Assembly (NCBI RefSeq): GCF_949987515.2
Contig: NC_082689.1
Location: 101,904,957 to 101,968,956 of the forward strand
DNA length: 64,000 nt
Direction of reading: 5' to 3'
Source of the DNA: Delphinus delphis
Taxonomy: Eukaryota; Chordata; Mammalia; Artiodactyla; Delphinidae
Part shown: positions 22,590-33,684 of the stretch, one piece after another
How positions within the stretch are numbered: position 1 is the stretch's first letter
Layout: the number at the start of each line of letters is the position of its first letter
Position numbers and translations under genes: made by a program
Notes under the pieces: model-generated
The model's input: the letters and a program-made list of their open reading frames with translations, nothing else
The model's database searches: none
What the model was told of the DNA's origin: nothing

Positions 22590-22825
22590 ATATATCAATG
22601 ACTATTTGAGTACCTACTATGCACCAGGCACTGCACTTTTCATAAATAAATACCAAACCTCATGACAGTTGGGCAAGGTCAGTATTATTAACTCCATTTT
22701 ACAGAAGAGGAAACGGAAGTTCAGAAGGCGGACTCTTGCCAAGGTCACAGGGTCTTGGAGTGGCAGGTCCATGATTAGGTCTATTTGACTCCAGATTCAT
22801 GCTGTTTCTACCTCATGGCATTGTG
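22590..22825 (-). mobile_element. MIR SINE, near full length
   Basis: Reverse-complement MIR in full order: 'gagtacctactatgcaccag', 'ttaactccattttacagaag', 'gccaaggtcacagggtcttg', 'gactccagattcatgctgtt'. One of the better-preserved MIRs here. Confidence 0.8.
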
Positions 22826-23077
22826 ACTTTCCAGAGTCCCATTATTCAAAGAGATGTGTCAGTGCTCCTCCTGGGATACAAAGGGAAGCCCAGCCCCCAT
22901 CCCTGATTCCGCCGAGATGGCCCTGATTTTATCTGTTCTATAACAAAGAATCCAGTTAAGATTCCACTGTGGACTAGAAAGACAGATTTGAAGTCACCAC
23001 TCTGCTCCTTAGGTACTACTGGAACCCTTGAAAATTCTTCTTTGTGTGAGCCACTTTCTTTTAGTACAAGAATGCCA

Positions 23078-23335
23078 CATAGCACAGTGGTTAAGATAAT
23101 GGCATCTGAAGTCAGGTCACTTGGGTTCAAATCTCTACCCTAGAAGCTTGAGCAATTGTGACCTTGAGCAATTGCTTAACCTCTCTAAGCCTCATTTTCT
23201 TCATCTGTATAATGGAGACACTAACAGAATTATCTTCATATATCTGTTTTGAAAATAACTGAAATACGTAAATGCTTAGAACATTCAACATAGAGTAAGC
23301 ACTAGATCATTATTAGCTCTTACAACTATTGTCTG
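23078..23335 (+). mobile_element. MIR SINE, near full length
   Basis: Plus-strand MIR in order: 'cacagtggttaagataatgg', 'tcacttgggttcaaatctct', 'taacctctctaagcctcatt', 'ttcttcatctgtataatgg', ending with the 'cttagaacattcaacata' tail. The repeated 'accttgagcaattg' phrase near 23160 is a small internal slip. Confidence 0.85.
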
Positions 23336-23494
23336 TGAATCAGTGCTAATCTGAAAGGCTACCTCTGAGTCACCCTATATCTACCTATTTATCCCAGTTC
23401 CAGAAATTATGATCTGAAAGGATACAACAAATATGTTACCTCATTCTTTACCAGCCAAGTCTGTTGAAGTCAAATGCTCATTAATCCTCTCATT

Positions 23495-24515
23495 CATTAA
23501 TTCTATCATTCATTCATTCAGTCAAGATTTATTGAACATCTTTTGTGTGCCAGGCAAAGTTCTAAGTGCTGAGGATACAAAGATGAATTAAGGGAGACTA
23601 AGTCCCTGATCTCATGAACTTAATATCTTACTGGGAGAGATAGACAATAAACAAATAAATATAGATATGTGAGAGATTAGTGTGGGAAGAAAAATAAAGC
23701 AGGATAAGTAGATAGGAATATGGGGTGGTATCACATAGAGGGACCGTAGAAAGCCCTTCTGATTAGGTGACACTGGAACACAGACCTTGATGAAGTTAGA
23801 GAGCAAGCTACGCATATGTTTGTGGGCAGTGTGCTCCAGAGGGAGAAAACGTCTGGTGCAAAATCCTTACAGGTGCTTGGAACTTTGGAAGGTTTAAAAC
23901 CTAGGAGATGAAATCAGGGATGCAGTTAAAGGACAGATAATGCACAGCTTTTTACAACATAGTAAGGTATTGGGTTTCTTTCTGAGTATGATGGGAAGTT
24001 ACTAAAGGGTTCTAGGCAGAAGAGTGACATGATCATGTTTACCTTTTGAAAGATCAGTTTGGCAGCCATGGAGAGAATAGACCATGAGAAGATGAAGCAT
24101 GGGAACAGGGAGACGAGATAGGAGGTTTTGGTGACAGTCAAGGTGAGGGATGAAGGTGAATTGAGCCAAGTGGTCACGTTCTAGACATATGTCCATCAGG
24201 ATTTGATAACGAATTTGGATGTGTGGGTGAATGAGAAAGAGATGTCAGTAATGACTCCAAGGCATGGAACAATCTTCAGTACATGGTCTTTAACATGTTA
24301 AGTGGGAAACCTTCACCTAGGGAGTGAGAAAAGAAGAAGCTTTGAGACCCTCTCACCTTTAAAGGTCAAAATGGGGAGGGGGTCTAGTAAACAGGAGTGA
24401 GGAAGGGGAGCAAATATGATAGGCAGGGATCTAGGGAAGGTGGTGAGCTAGAAGCCATGAGAAGAAAAATGCTTTAAGAAGGAAGCACTGAACGACTGTT
24501 TCAAATGATGCTGCA
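23495..24515 (-). mobile_element. L2 LINE, left part of a copy split by L1
   Basis: Complement of L2 from its 3' terminus (the ATTCATTCATTCA repeat and 'gatttattgaacatcttttg') inward: 'agacaataaacaaataaata', 'ttggcagccatggagagaat', 'aggtgagggatgaaggtga'. It continues beyond the inserted L1 at 27423, which shows that the L2 was present first. Confidence 0.78.
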
Positions 24516-24612
24516 AAACTGGTTAAATAGAGAGGGCAGACAGCAGAAGCACGAAGAACTACAATCCTGCAGCCTGTGAAAGGAAAACCACATTCACAGA
24601 AATATAGACAAG

Positions 24613-25510
24613 ATGAAAAGGCAGAGGGCTATGTACCAGATGAAGGAACAAGATAAAACACCAAAAATCTACTAAATGAAGTGGAGATAGGCAACCTTCC
24701 AGAAAAAAAATTCAGAATAATGATTGTGAAGATGATCCAGGACCTCAGAAAAAGAATGGGGGCAAAGATCGAGAAGATGCAAGAAATGTTTAAAAAAGAC
24801 CTAGAAGAATTAAAGAACAAACGAACAGAGATGAACAATACAATAACTGAAATGAAAACTACACTAGAAGGAATCAATAGCAGAATAACTGAACCAGAAG
24901 AACGGATAAGTGACCTGGAAGACAGAATGGTGGAATTCACTGCTGCGGAACAGAATAAAGAGTAAAAAGAAATGAAGATAGCCTAAGAGACCTCTGGGAC
25001 AACATTAAACACAACAGCATTTGCATTATAGGGGTCCCAGAAGGAGAAAAGAGGGAGAAAAGACCCGAGAAAATATTTGAAGAGATTATAGTTGAAAACT
25101 TCCCTAATATGAGAAAGGAAATAGCCACCCAAGTCCAGGAAGCACAGTGAGTCCCACACAGGATAAACCCAAGGAGAAACATGCCAAGACACATAGTAAT
25201 CCACTTGGCAAAAATTAAAGACAGAGAAAAATTATTGAAAGCAGCAAGGGAAAAATGACAAATAACATACAAGGGAACTCCCATAAGGTTAACAACTGAT
25301 TTCTGAGCAGAAACTCTACAAGCCAGAAGGGAGTGGCATGATATACTTAAAGTGATGAAAGTGAAGAACCTACAACCAAGAGTACTCTACCCAGCAAGGA
25401 TCTCATTCAGATTTGAAGGAGAAATCAGAAGCTTTACAGACAAGCAAAACCTAAGAGAATTCAGCACCACCAAACCACGTCTATAACAAATGCTAAAGGA
25501 ACCTCTCTAA
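24613..25510 (+). pseudogene. L1 ORF1 relic (RNA-binding protein)
   Basis: Corresponds to L1 ORF1p, the trimeric RNA-binding chaperone of the L1 ribonucleoprotein. The ATG at 24613 is inferred from the copy at 47106. The frame shifts within the first 20 codons. The open part 24681-24965 encodes a heptad-rich coiled coil (EKMQEMFKKDLEELKNK, then ITEPEERISDLEDRM), which ends in a stop right after QNKE at 24965. The RNA-recognition and C-terminal domains follow in pieces to a TAA at 25508. A stop inside the domain linker and a frameshift make it non-functional. Confidence 0.85.
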
Positions 25511-25568
25511 GTGGGAAACACAAGAGAAGAAAAGGACCTACAAAAATAAACCCAAAACAATTAAGAAA

Positions 25569-27400
25569 ATGGTCATAGGAACATACATATCAATAATTAC
25601 CTTAAACGTGAATGGCTTAAATGCTCCAACCAAAAGACACAGGCTTGCTGAATGGATACAAAAACAAGACCCATCTATATGCTGTCTACAAGAGACCCAC
25701 TTCAGACCTAGGGACACATACAGACTGAAAGTGAAGAGATGGAAAAAGATATTCCATGCAAATGGAAATCAAAAGAAAGCAGGAGTAGCAATATTCATAT
25801 CAGATCAAATAGACTTTAAAATAAAGCATGTTAAAAGAGACAAGGAAGGACACAACATAATGATCAAGGGATCAATCCAAGAAGAAGATGTAACAATTAT
25901 AAGTATATATGCACCCAACATAGGAGCACCTAAATATATAAGGCAACTACTAACAGCTATAAAAGAGGAAATCAACAGTAACACAATAATAGTGTGGGAT
26001 TTTTATACCTCACTTACACCAATGGACAGATCATCCAAAATGAAAATAAATAAGGAAACAGAAGCTTTGAATGACATAATAGACCAGATAGATTTAACTG
26101 ATAATTATAGGAAATTCCATCCAAAAACAGCAGATTACACTTTCTTCTCAAGTGCACACAGAACATTCTCCAGGATGGATCACATCTTGGGTCACAAATC
26201 AAGCCTCAGTAAATTTAAGAAAATTGAAATCATATCTAGCATCTTTTCTGACCACAGCACTATGAGATTAGAAATGAATTATAGGGAAAAAAACGTAAAA
26301 AACACAGACACATGGAGGCTAAACAATACGTTACTAAATAGCCAAGAGATCACTGAAGAAATCAAAGAGGAAATCACAAAGTACCTAGAGACAAATGACA
26401 ATGAAAACATGATGATCCAAAACCTATGGGATGCAGCAAAAGCAGTTCTAAGAGGGAAGTTTATAGCTATACAAGCCTACCTCAAGAAACAAGAAAAATC
26501 TCAAATAAACAATCTAACCTTACACCTAAAGGAACTAGAGAAAGAAGAAAAAAACAAAACCCAATGTTAGCAGAAGGAAAGAAATCATAAAGAACAGAGC
26601 AGAAATGAATGAAATAGAAACAAAGAAAACAATAGCAAAGATTAATAAAACTAAAAGCTGGTTCTTTGCGAAGATAAACAAAATTGATAAACCATTAGCC
26701 AGACTCATCCAGAAAAAGAGGGAGAGGACTCAAATCAATAAAATTAGAAATGAAAAAGGAGAAGTTACAACAGACAACGCAGAAATACAAAGCATCCTAA
26801 GAGTCTACTACAAGCAACTCTCTGCCAATAAAATGGACAACCTGGAAGAAATGGACAAGTTCTTAGAAAGGTATAACCTTCCAAGACTGAACCAGGAAGA
26901 AATAGAAAATTTGAAAAGACCAATCACAAGTAATGAAATTGAAACTGTGTTTAAAAGTCTTCCACCAAATAGAAGTCCAGGACCAGACAGGTGAATTCTA
27001 TCAAACATTTAGGGAAGAGTTAACACCCATCCTTCTCAAACTCTTCCAAAAATTTCCAGAGGAAGGAACATTCCCAACTCATTCTATGAGGCCACCATTA
27101 TCCTGATACCAAAACCAGACAGATACTACAAAAAAAGAAAATTACAGACCAATATCACTGATGAATATAGATGCAAAACCCTCAACAAAATACTAGCAAA
27201 CAGAGTCCAACAACACATTAAAAGGATCATACACAATGATCAAGTGGGATTTATCCCAGGGATGCAAGGATTCTTCAATATAGCCAGACTCATCAATTCT
27301 AATTTTATTGATTCGAGTCCTCTCCCTCTTTTTCTTGATGAGTCTGGCTAAATCAATCAATGTGATACACCATATTATCAAATTGATGAATAAAAACCAT
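25569..27400 (+). pseudogene. L1 ORF2 relic (endonuclease + start of RT)
   Basis: ORF2p nicks target DNA with an APE-type endonuclease and then reverse transcribes the L1 RNA. The first 333 codons are open (25569-26570). Endonuclease landmarks are visible: LNVNG at residues 12-16, the QETH glutamate at 42, and SDH at 227-229. The GDFN-type motif reads WDFY (143-146), so the aspartate is kept but its asparagine partner is lost. A stop ends the frame at 26570; a second open stretch (26605-26994) covers the linker before the reverse transcriptase (ending [11 protein letters not shown]), then a frameshift. The catalytic FADD part of RT is absent because the element ends early. Confidence 0.88.
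27282..27349 (-). repeat. Inverted copy of upstream ORF2 sequence
   Basis: Inside the L1, the expected ORF2 text is interrupted by 68 bp that start with AGCCAGACTCATCA (27282-27295) and end with its reverse complement (27336-27349). The middle, 27296-27335, is the reverse complement of 26711-26750 of the same ORF2, with one difference. After it the normal L1 text resumes. This is a templated insertion copied in the opposite direction from about 570 bp upstream. Confidence 0.9.
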
Positions 27401-27422
27401 AAAAAAACAAACTGGTTAAATA

Positions 27423-27865
27423 AGTTGAGGAATGAAAATTGAGCATTGGATTTAGGCATGTTTGAGCATCAGTGACCTTGACAAGTTCAGCTTAATGCAG
27501 CATCAGGAACAAAAGCCTGCTGTGAGTTATTTCATGAAAAAGGAGGAGTTGAGGAAGGATTAACTTCACTTTGAGAAGTTGTGCTATAAAGAAAGCTAGA
27601 GGGAAATTTGGAAGAGAGTGGAGATAAAAGAGTGTTATTTCAGATGGGAGATATTAAAGCAGGTTGTTGGTTCATGGGGATGATCTAGAAGAAGAAAAAT
27701 ACTGAGCAAAAGACAGAGGGGATGATCACTGGAGCTACACCCTTGGGTAGGGAAGAAGGGATGGACCCAGAGAACAAGGACAGAGGCCAGACTCATCTGT
27801 ACATGAGGAACAGGAAGTGGGTGCCCTGGGCAGCAAACATGGGGTCAGGGACCCTTCCTAAGAGG
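27423..27865 (-). mobile_element. L2 LINE, right part of the split copy
   Basis: After the 14-bp TSD the minus-strand L2 resumes: 'tcagtgaccttgacaagttc', 'tttcagatgggagatatta'. Together with 23495-24515 it forms one old L2. Confidence 0.6.
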
Positions 27866-27960
27866 AATCTCATCTGATAAGGAACCTGAAGCCCCCAGAC
27901 ATTAAGAGATTTTCTAATCACACAGCTAGTTAACAGCAAAACTATTCCTAATCTCTGGTG
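27866..27960 (-). mobile_element. MIR SINE fragment
   Basis: 'gataaggaacctgaagcccc' and 'aatcacacagctagttaaca' are reverse-complement MIR core words. Confidence 0.5.
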
Positions 27961-28229
27961 AAATTATACCACCACCTCAACCCACTAAAAAATACTTATT
28001 ATTCTTTCTACACCCCTTTAGAATGTCCCTAACAGACTCATCTTTGTTGCCGTTTTGTTGTTTATTTTCTTTAGTGATCCGGAATTTCTTTTGAACCCCA
28101 TGGTCATCTGCCACGCACTAATATAATGAGAAGTTTGGAATTATGCCCTGAATGCCCACTTACAGAGATTTTAAAGTCCCCCCACTGACCATTTGAGAAA
28201 AAGAAGTATATATATAAAAACTGAATCTT

Positions 28230-28345
28230 CCTAGCACTTCTTCACAAGAGGGCCAAAATCCCCCAAATTCGTGCTGCAGTGCCCACAGAATGCCTTGCCC
28301 ACAAAGGATGTTTGTTGAAATCTACTGACTAAATCAGTTAACCAT
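28230..28345 (+). mobile_element. L2 3'-terminal fragment
   Basis: 'tgccttgcccacaaaggatg' plus 'tttgttgaaatctactgac' matches the L2 3' end (sense). Short and diverged. Confidence 0.4.
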
Positions 28346-28369
28346 TTATACTACAGGTGTTGGAACTAC

Positions 28370-28583
28370 TTTTTTTTTTTTTTTTTTTTTTTGCGGTACA
28401 TGGGCCTCTCACCGTTGTGGCCTCTCCCATTGTGGAGCACAGACTCCGGACGCGCAGGCTCAGCAGCCATGGCTCACGGGCCTAGCTGCTTTGCGGCATG
28501 TGGGATCTTCCCGGACTGGGGCACGAACCTGTGTCCCCGCACCAGCAGGCAGACTGTCAACCACTGCACCACCAGGGAAGCCC
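28370..28583 (-). mobile_element. CHR-family tRNA-Glu SINE (short type)
   Basis: A ~210-bp SINE on the complement, starting from the GGGCTTCCCTGGTGG head (at 28583) and ending in a ~23-bp tail (poly-T on this strand, 28370-28392). It is the short CHR form typical of whale genomes, with the 'gagaggccacaacgg'-type body. No direct repeat is visible at its ends; the left flank is L2-like while the right flank is an old L1, which suggests loss of DNA at this junction. Confidence 0.92.
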
Positions 28584-28589
28584 TTTGTG

Positions 28590-30000
28590 GGAGGTTTTGA
28601 TTACTAATTCAACCTCCTTCTTATTGATCTGTTCAGATTTTCTAGTTCTTTATGATTAAATTTCAATAGGTTGCATGTTTCTAGGAATTTATCCATTTAT
28701 TCTAGGTCATTCAATTTGTTGGTTTATAATTGTTCACAGTAGTCACTTATGAGCCTTTGTATTTCTGTAATGTTTTCTCTTTCATTTATAATTTTATTTA
28801 TTTGAGTCTTCCTTGGTTAGTCTAATTAAAGTTTTGTCAATTTTGTTTCTCTTTCAAAGAACCAACTTTTAGTTTTGTCAATCTTTTCTATTGTTTTTCT
28901 GCTCTCTAGTTTTTTATTTCTACTTGAGTCTTTATTATTTCCTTCTTTCTACTAACTTTGTGCTTAATTTGTTCTTCTTTTTCTAGTTCCTTGAGGTGTA
29001 ATTCTAAGTTATTTGAGTTCTTTCTCTTAATATATGCATTTATAGCTATAAACCTCCCTCTTATGTCTGCTTTTGTATCTCATAAGTTTTGGTATGTTGT
29101 GTTTCCATTTTCATTTTTCTCAAGACATTTTTTGATTTCCCTTTTGATTTCTTCTTTCATCTATTGGTTATTCGGGAGTATGTAGTTTAATTTCCACATA
29201 TTTGTAAACTTTTCTGCTTTATTCCTGTTATTGATTTCTAGTTTCTTACCATTGTGTTAGGTAAAAATTTGTATATAACTTCAATATTCTTGAATGTGTT
29301 AAGACTTTTTTTGTTCCCTAACATATGATCTATCTTGGAGAATATTCTAGGTGCACTTGAGAAGAATACGTATTCTACTGCTGGTGGTTGGAATCTGCTG
29401 TGTATGCCTGATAGGTCCATTTGGTCTATAGTGCTGTTCAAATCCCCTGTTTCCTATTGAGTTTCTCTCTGGACGATCTATCCATTGTTGACAGTGGAGT
29501 ATTAAAGTTTCCAAATATTATTGTATTGTATTGCTGTTAATTCTCCTTTTAGTTCTGTTAGTTTTGCTTCATATATTTAGGGGTTCTGATGTTGGGTGCA
29601 TAAATATTTATAATTGTTATAACTTCATGACCCCTTTCTCCTTATATAATGACCTTCATTGTCTCTTTTCACCATTTTTAGCTTAAAATCTATTTTGGCT
29701 CATTTAAGTGTAGCTGCTCCTGCTTTCACTTGGTTACCATTTTCTTGCAATATATTTTTCCATATTTTCACTCTCATGTAGGCTGCATATTGTTGGATCC
29801 ATTTTTATTCAACCAGCCATTCTGTCTTTTAATTAGAGACTGTAATCCATTTATATTTTAAGTAATTATTGGTAGATAAGAATTTACTATTGCCATTTTG
29901 TTCATTGTTTTCTGACTGTTTTGTAAATCCTTTTTGTTCCTTGCTTCCTCTCTTGCTGTATCCTTTTGTTATTGGTAATTTTCTGTGGTAGTATGCTTTG
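28590..30000 (-). pseudogene. L1 ORF2 relic, N-terminal half
   Basis: Antisense ORF2. The clearest part is 29238-29441, where the complement keeps the endonuclease stretch with IDQMDLSGIHSRFQP and FFSSAPRIFSKIDHMLG, equivalent to residues ~170-220 of the endonuclease at 25569. Elsewhere frames are broken every 50-80 codons. Non-functional. Confidence 0.75.
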
Positions 30001-30199
30001 ACTCTTTTATCACAATCTTGTGTATCAACTAGTGATTTTTTCCTTTTTGGTTATCATGAGGCTTACATAAAATATCTTATAGTTGTAGCATTCTATTTTA
30101 TGCTGATAAGAACTTAACTTTGATAGCATGCAGGAATTCATACTATTACTTCTCTCTGCCAGTTACAAATTATGGTAGTTATAGTTATTTTTAATAGTT

Positions 30200-31130
30200 T
30201 GTTTTCTAATGTTTAAATTAGGTTTTTAAGTGATTGGTATACTACATTACAACATTAGAGAATCTGACTTTGGCTATATATTTACCTTTACTGTTGAGTC
30301 TTACATAGTCATGTGTTTTATGATGTTAATTAGCATATTTTTATTTCAGTTTGAAGAATGCCGTAAAGGGAGTTTTTGTAAGTCTGTTCTAGTTATAATT
30401 AACTCCCTCAGCTTTTATTTGTTTTGTTGTTATCTCTCTTCATTTGTAAAGGACAGCTTTGCTCTGTATAGTATTCTTGGTTGACAGTTTTTTTCTTTCA
30501 ATATCTTGAATATATCCTCCCACTCTCTCCTGGCCTGCAAAGTTTCTACTAAGAAATCCACTGATAGTCTTATGGGGGCTCCCTGGTACATGATAAGTGG
30601 CCTTTCTATTGAAGCTTTCAAAATTCTCTTTGTCTTTTGACAATTTAACTATAATATGTCTAAGTGTAACCCTTTTCAGATTCAACATGTTTGGGATTCT
30701 TTGGCCTCATGAATTTGGATGTTTGTTTAACTCCCCAAGTTTGGAAGATTTTAGCCATTACTGCTTTAAATAGACTTTTTGTCCCTTTATCTTTCTCTTC
30801 TCTTTCTGGGATTTCTATAATGCATATACTCTTTCTTTTAATAATATTCCATAAGTTCTTTAGGCTTTCTTCATTCTCTTTTCAATTTTTTTCTTCTTTT
30901 TTCCTTTTTCTCCTCTGCCTGAATAATTTCAAATGACCTATCATCAAATTCACTGACTTTTTCTTCTGCTTGATTGAGTCTGTTTGGTAAAATTCTCTCT
31001 TGAGTTTTTCAGTTCAATCATTGTATTCTTCAGCTAGCTCCTGGATCTCTATTTGGTGTTTTGTTTCAGTTTTTTGATGGTTTCTATTTCTTTGTAGAAC
31101 TCTCCTTTGTTCATGCCTTATTTTCCTATT
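30200..31130 (-). pseudogene. L1 ORF1 relic
   Basis: Antisense ORF1 of the same old element. The complement of 30440-30688 carries the C-terminal domain region; the complement of about 30900-31100 is rich in E/K/Q codons as expected for the coiled coil. Broken by several stops. Confidence 0.6.
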
Positions 31131-31299
31131 TAGTTTAGTTGTCTGTGTCTTCTTATAGTTCACTGAACTTCTTTTAGAGGATTATTCTGAATTATTTATT
31201 CATAGATCTCTATTTCTTTAGGATAAGCTATTAAAGATTTATCAGTTTCCTTTGGTGGTGTCATATTTACCTGATTCTTTGTGTGACTCTTGATTTGTT

Positions 31300-32880
31300 G
31301 CATTGCTGTCTGTGCATATAAGTAAGCAATCGCCTCTTCCAGACTTTGTAGGCTCACATCAGCAGGGATAGTCCTTCATCAGTCAGCTCAGATTGCAGTA
31401 CTGGACAGGTCATCTGGTAGCATCCATGGGCAGGTGGAGCTTCCTATCAGGGTCTCTAGTTGGGGAAGACCATTGCCTCTACTCTGAGGTGGGGGAGGTG
31501 ATGCAGGCTGGACTCCATTGGGATGACCTGCTGACTGCACTTTGAAGTCAGGTGGAGTCACTAGCTGAGCCCTGCAAATGCCTCTGGTCAGATGAAGTCA
31601 CTGGATATGTTCTTTGGCAGAGCAGGGAAGTGCCACTGGTTGGACTCTATAATTGAGCAGAGCTATGGGCTGGCATCCACAGTCACTCCTTGTCAGATAG
31701 AGTCTCAGATGTTGTCACTAGCAGGACTCCCTGTTCAGGCAGGCAAGGTTTCATGACTGGGCTGTGCTCTGAGATCATATGGGGCGACAGGCTTGGCTTT
31801 GAGATAAGGTAGGTCACTGATTATGCTCTACTGTTGGGTGAAGTCACTGTCTAGGGCTCTCTGCTTTGGTAGGGCCTCTAGCTGTATTCCACGATTGCAT
31901 GGGACTAGAAACTGTGCTCTGTGGTCAGGTAGGGGTCACTGAAGTCCCTGATCAGGTGAAGACACAAGCTATGCTCCACATTTAGGCAGAGTCACTGGCT
32001 GGATTATGGCTGGATGAGGTCTCAGGCTGTGTTTGGCAGTCAGACAAGGGCACAGGCTGAGCTCCAAGTTTTCAGGCACCCTGGTTATGTGAGGCCACAA
32101 GCTCTATACTTAACAGTTGGGCAGGGTTGTAGGACTGGATCCATGCCCAAATGGAGCTGTAGGATGAACTCCATGGCTGTCCAGGTTCTCTGGCCAGGCT
32201 TCCTGGTCAGGGAGGACTGGTGGCTATTTTTAGCTGTCAGGCAGGGCTGGAAATTTGCTTCCCTCCCCAGGCAGGGCTGTAGAACAGGCTCCATGGCTGG
32301 TACAGCCACAGGAAGGACTGCCAAACCAAGCTCCCTGGATAGTTTGGGTCACTAGCTCAGTTCTGCAGATGGACAGAACCACTGGATGGGATCTCTCCTC
32401 AGGTACCCCTGAAAGCAGGAATTCAACTTGCCAAGATCTGAGCTATTGTAAGCCCTGCCTCACTTCACGTCTATCTGATCCCTAGTGGTCGAACCCTGTA
32501 GACCTCCCCAGTTACCCTCATGAGGCAAGACTCAAGTGGGCCATCTGGGAGGTGTCCCACAATGCTGAGGACACTGCATTGTCCACCCTGGGCTCTCTTT
32601 TCTCACTGAAGAAATGATAGGTCCATGGGGCCCTCTTGGTACATTGCTGTGCCAGCCTGGGCATGGAGTGATGCAGTTAAAGTGAAACTGCTCCTCCTAC
32701 CTTTCTAATTCATCCATCTCAGTCTCCATGGTCCGGGGGGCTACTTTGGCTTCACTCTTGGATTCTGGGATTATCACATTGGTGTCTTGTTTATGGGTAG
32801 TTGCTAGTTGGTCTCTTTGTGAGCCAGACTGAAGTTAGGAGCAACCTATGTTGCCATCTTCTCACCTGCTCTTGAAAAAG
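31300..32880 (-). promoter_or_regulatory. L1 5' UTR with degenerate internal repeats
   Basis: GC-richer than its surroundings and made of ~40-50-bp degenerate units in which 'gtcactggctgggctctgc'-like words recur (for example at about 31557, 31836 and 31990). The complement's outer end has AAGATGGC, the YY1-type box found at L1 5' ends. In a live element this region would hold the internal promoter; here it is a fossil. Open frames at 32014-32485 are by-products of GC content. Confidence 0.6.
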
Positions 32881-33044
32881 GGTATAAATGAGGATTTAAA
32901 TCTCAACATTGAATTTAAATGTAAATTTCAATGATAATGTTGCAGTTGTCAAGTGTTTAATAAAACAATTAGGGGAAAGCTAGAAGAGTAATCTTAATGT
33001 CTTGTCTCTAAAAAAGAAAGTAGTGTAATAGGGCAACTAATGAG

Positions 33045-33107
33045 AGTAACAAGATTTCTAATCACAGTCCCAACTTTCTTAGCTGTGTGACCTTCATCCA
33101 GTCATGT
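33045..33107 (+). mobile_element. MIR SINE, left part (split by LTR)
   Basis: 'cttagctgtgtgaccttcat' is the MIR core. The MIR resumes at 33685 with 'gtaacctctctgagactc', so the LTR between them inserted into it. Confidence 0.65.
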
Positions 33108-33684
33108 TGATACTGAACGAATCAGACCCTGTTGCTTGCTGCTTACAAAATCAAACTCATCAACATTAGTAGAGTATCTTTAATCAGAAGGCTAGTAATC
33201 TGGGGAGATGGTAGACTCAGTGTCCCCAAAGAACCACCTCTGAAAATTCTGCTTGGCCATGAAAGTTTTAAAGGAAAGGAGGGAAGTAATCTCAGTTAAT
33301 CATTGAGATGGGGGTGTCAGAGTCGTCGTCATCCCCCACTGCGTGCAGTCTTGTGTGCAGATTTGTCAACTCCTTGTGATCTTCCTTTGGATGTTATCTT
33401 GTTCACACAGCTTGGCCACACAGTTTGTTCAGGAGATTACTGAAGGGGAAGCTAGGGAAGCAATCTGGTCACCTGTTAATTACTTATTCTTCATTTCTAC
33501 TTCTTTGATCTACAGAAAGAACCGACAAGTTAGGCAAGGTATTGTGTGATTAAAAGATTTGAAAGGTGTACTCCAGTAGAGCATGGGGGTGCCTAGTTAA
33601 AAGTTAGTTACAATATAGCTTTGCTAAAGTGACAAGGAAAGGGGCTTCCTGTTGAGGATGGTTTCCTGCAAAGAGCTGCTTACA
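33108..33684 (-). mobile_element. Solitary ERV1-like LTR, TG...CA, ATGT TSD
   Basis: A 577-bp unit beginning TG and ending CA on the plus strand, bracketed by ATGT at 33104-33107 and 33685-33688, and splitting a MIR exactly there. Four-base duplications are typical of gammaretrovirus-like ERV1 elements. On the complement, a TTTAAAAC TATA-like box (near 33268-33275) and an ATTAAA polyadenylation signal (near 33182-33187) occur in that order, so the LTR is on the minus strand. CpG-bearing words (GTCGTCGTCATC at 33322) remain. No internal gag, pol or env sequence: a solo LTR left by recombination. The 68-codon frame at 33343-33549 lies within it. Confidence 0.82.

Larger units (their letters stand above)
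24530..27408 (+). mobile_element. L1 ending inside ORF2 after an AATAAA
   Basis: A cetartiodactyl-type L1 starting near the end of its 5' UTR, carrying ORF1 and roughly the first 600 codons of ORF2, then stopping. A perfect 14-bp direct repeat AAACTGGTTAAATA brackets it at 24516-24529 and 27409-27422. The last L1 bases follow an AATAAA at 27389-27394 and run into a short A tract (27401-27407). The rest of ORF2 and the 3' UTR were therefore never inserted. An inverted templated insertion lies at 27282-27349. Confidence 0.92.
28584..32880 (-). mobile_element. Ancient L1 with 5' end, lacking its 3' half
   Basis: An old (L1M-like) element read on the complement. From right to left: 5' end near 32880 with an AAGATGGC box (complement of 32853-32860), a GC-rich 5' UTR (31300-32850), ORF1 (about 30200-31130), and ORF2 endonuclease and linker (28590-30000). 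Everything downstream of the early RT region is missing and the break coincides with the SINE at 28370-28583. It is much more diverged than the L1s at 24530 and 46994. Confidence 0.8.

Noticed and set aside
32014..32485. 113- and 76-codon frames as exons
   Set aside because: They lie in the GC-rich 5' UTR of an old minus-strand L1 and have no domain.
31300..32860. CRISPR-like or satellite array
   Set aside because: The ~40-50-bp units are too degenerate and irregular in spacing, and the position fits an L1 5' UTR.
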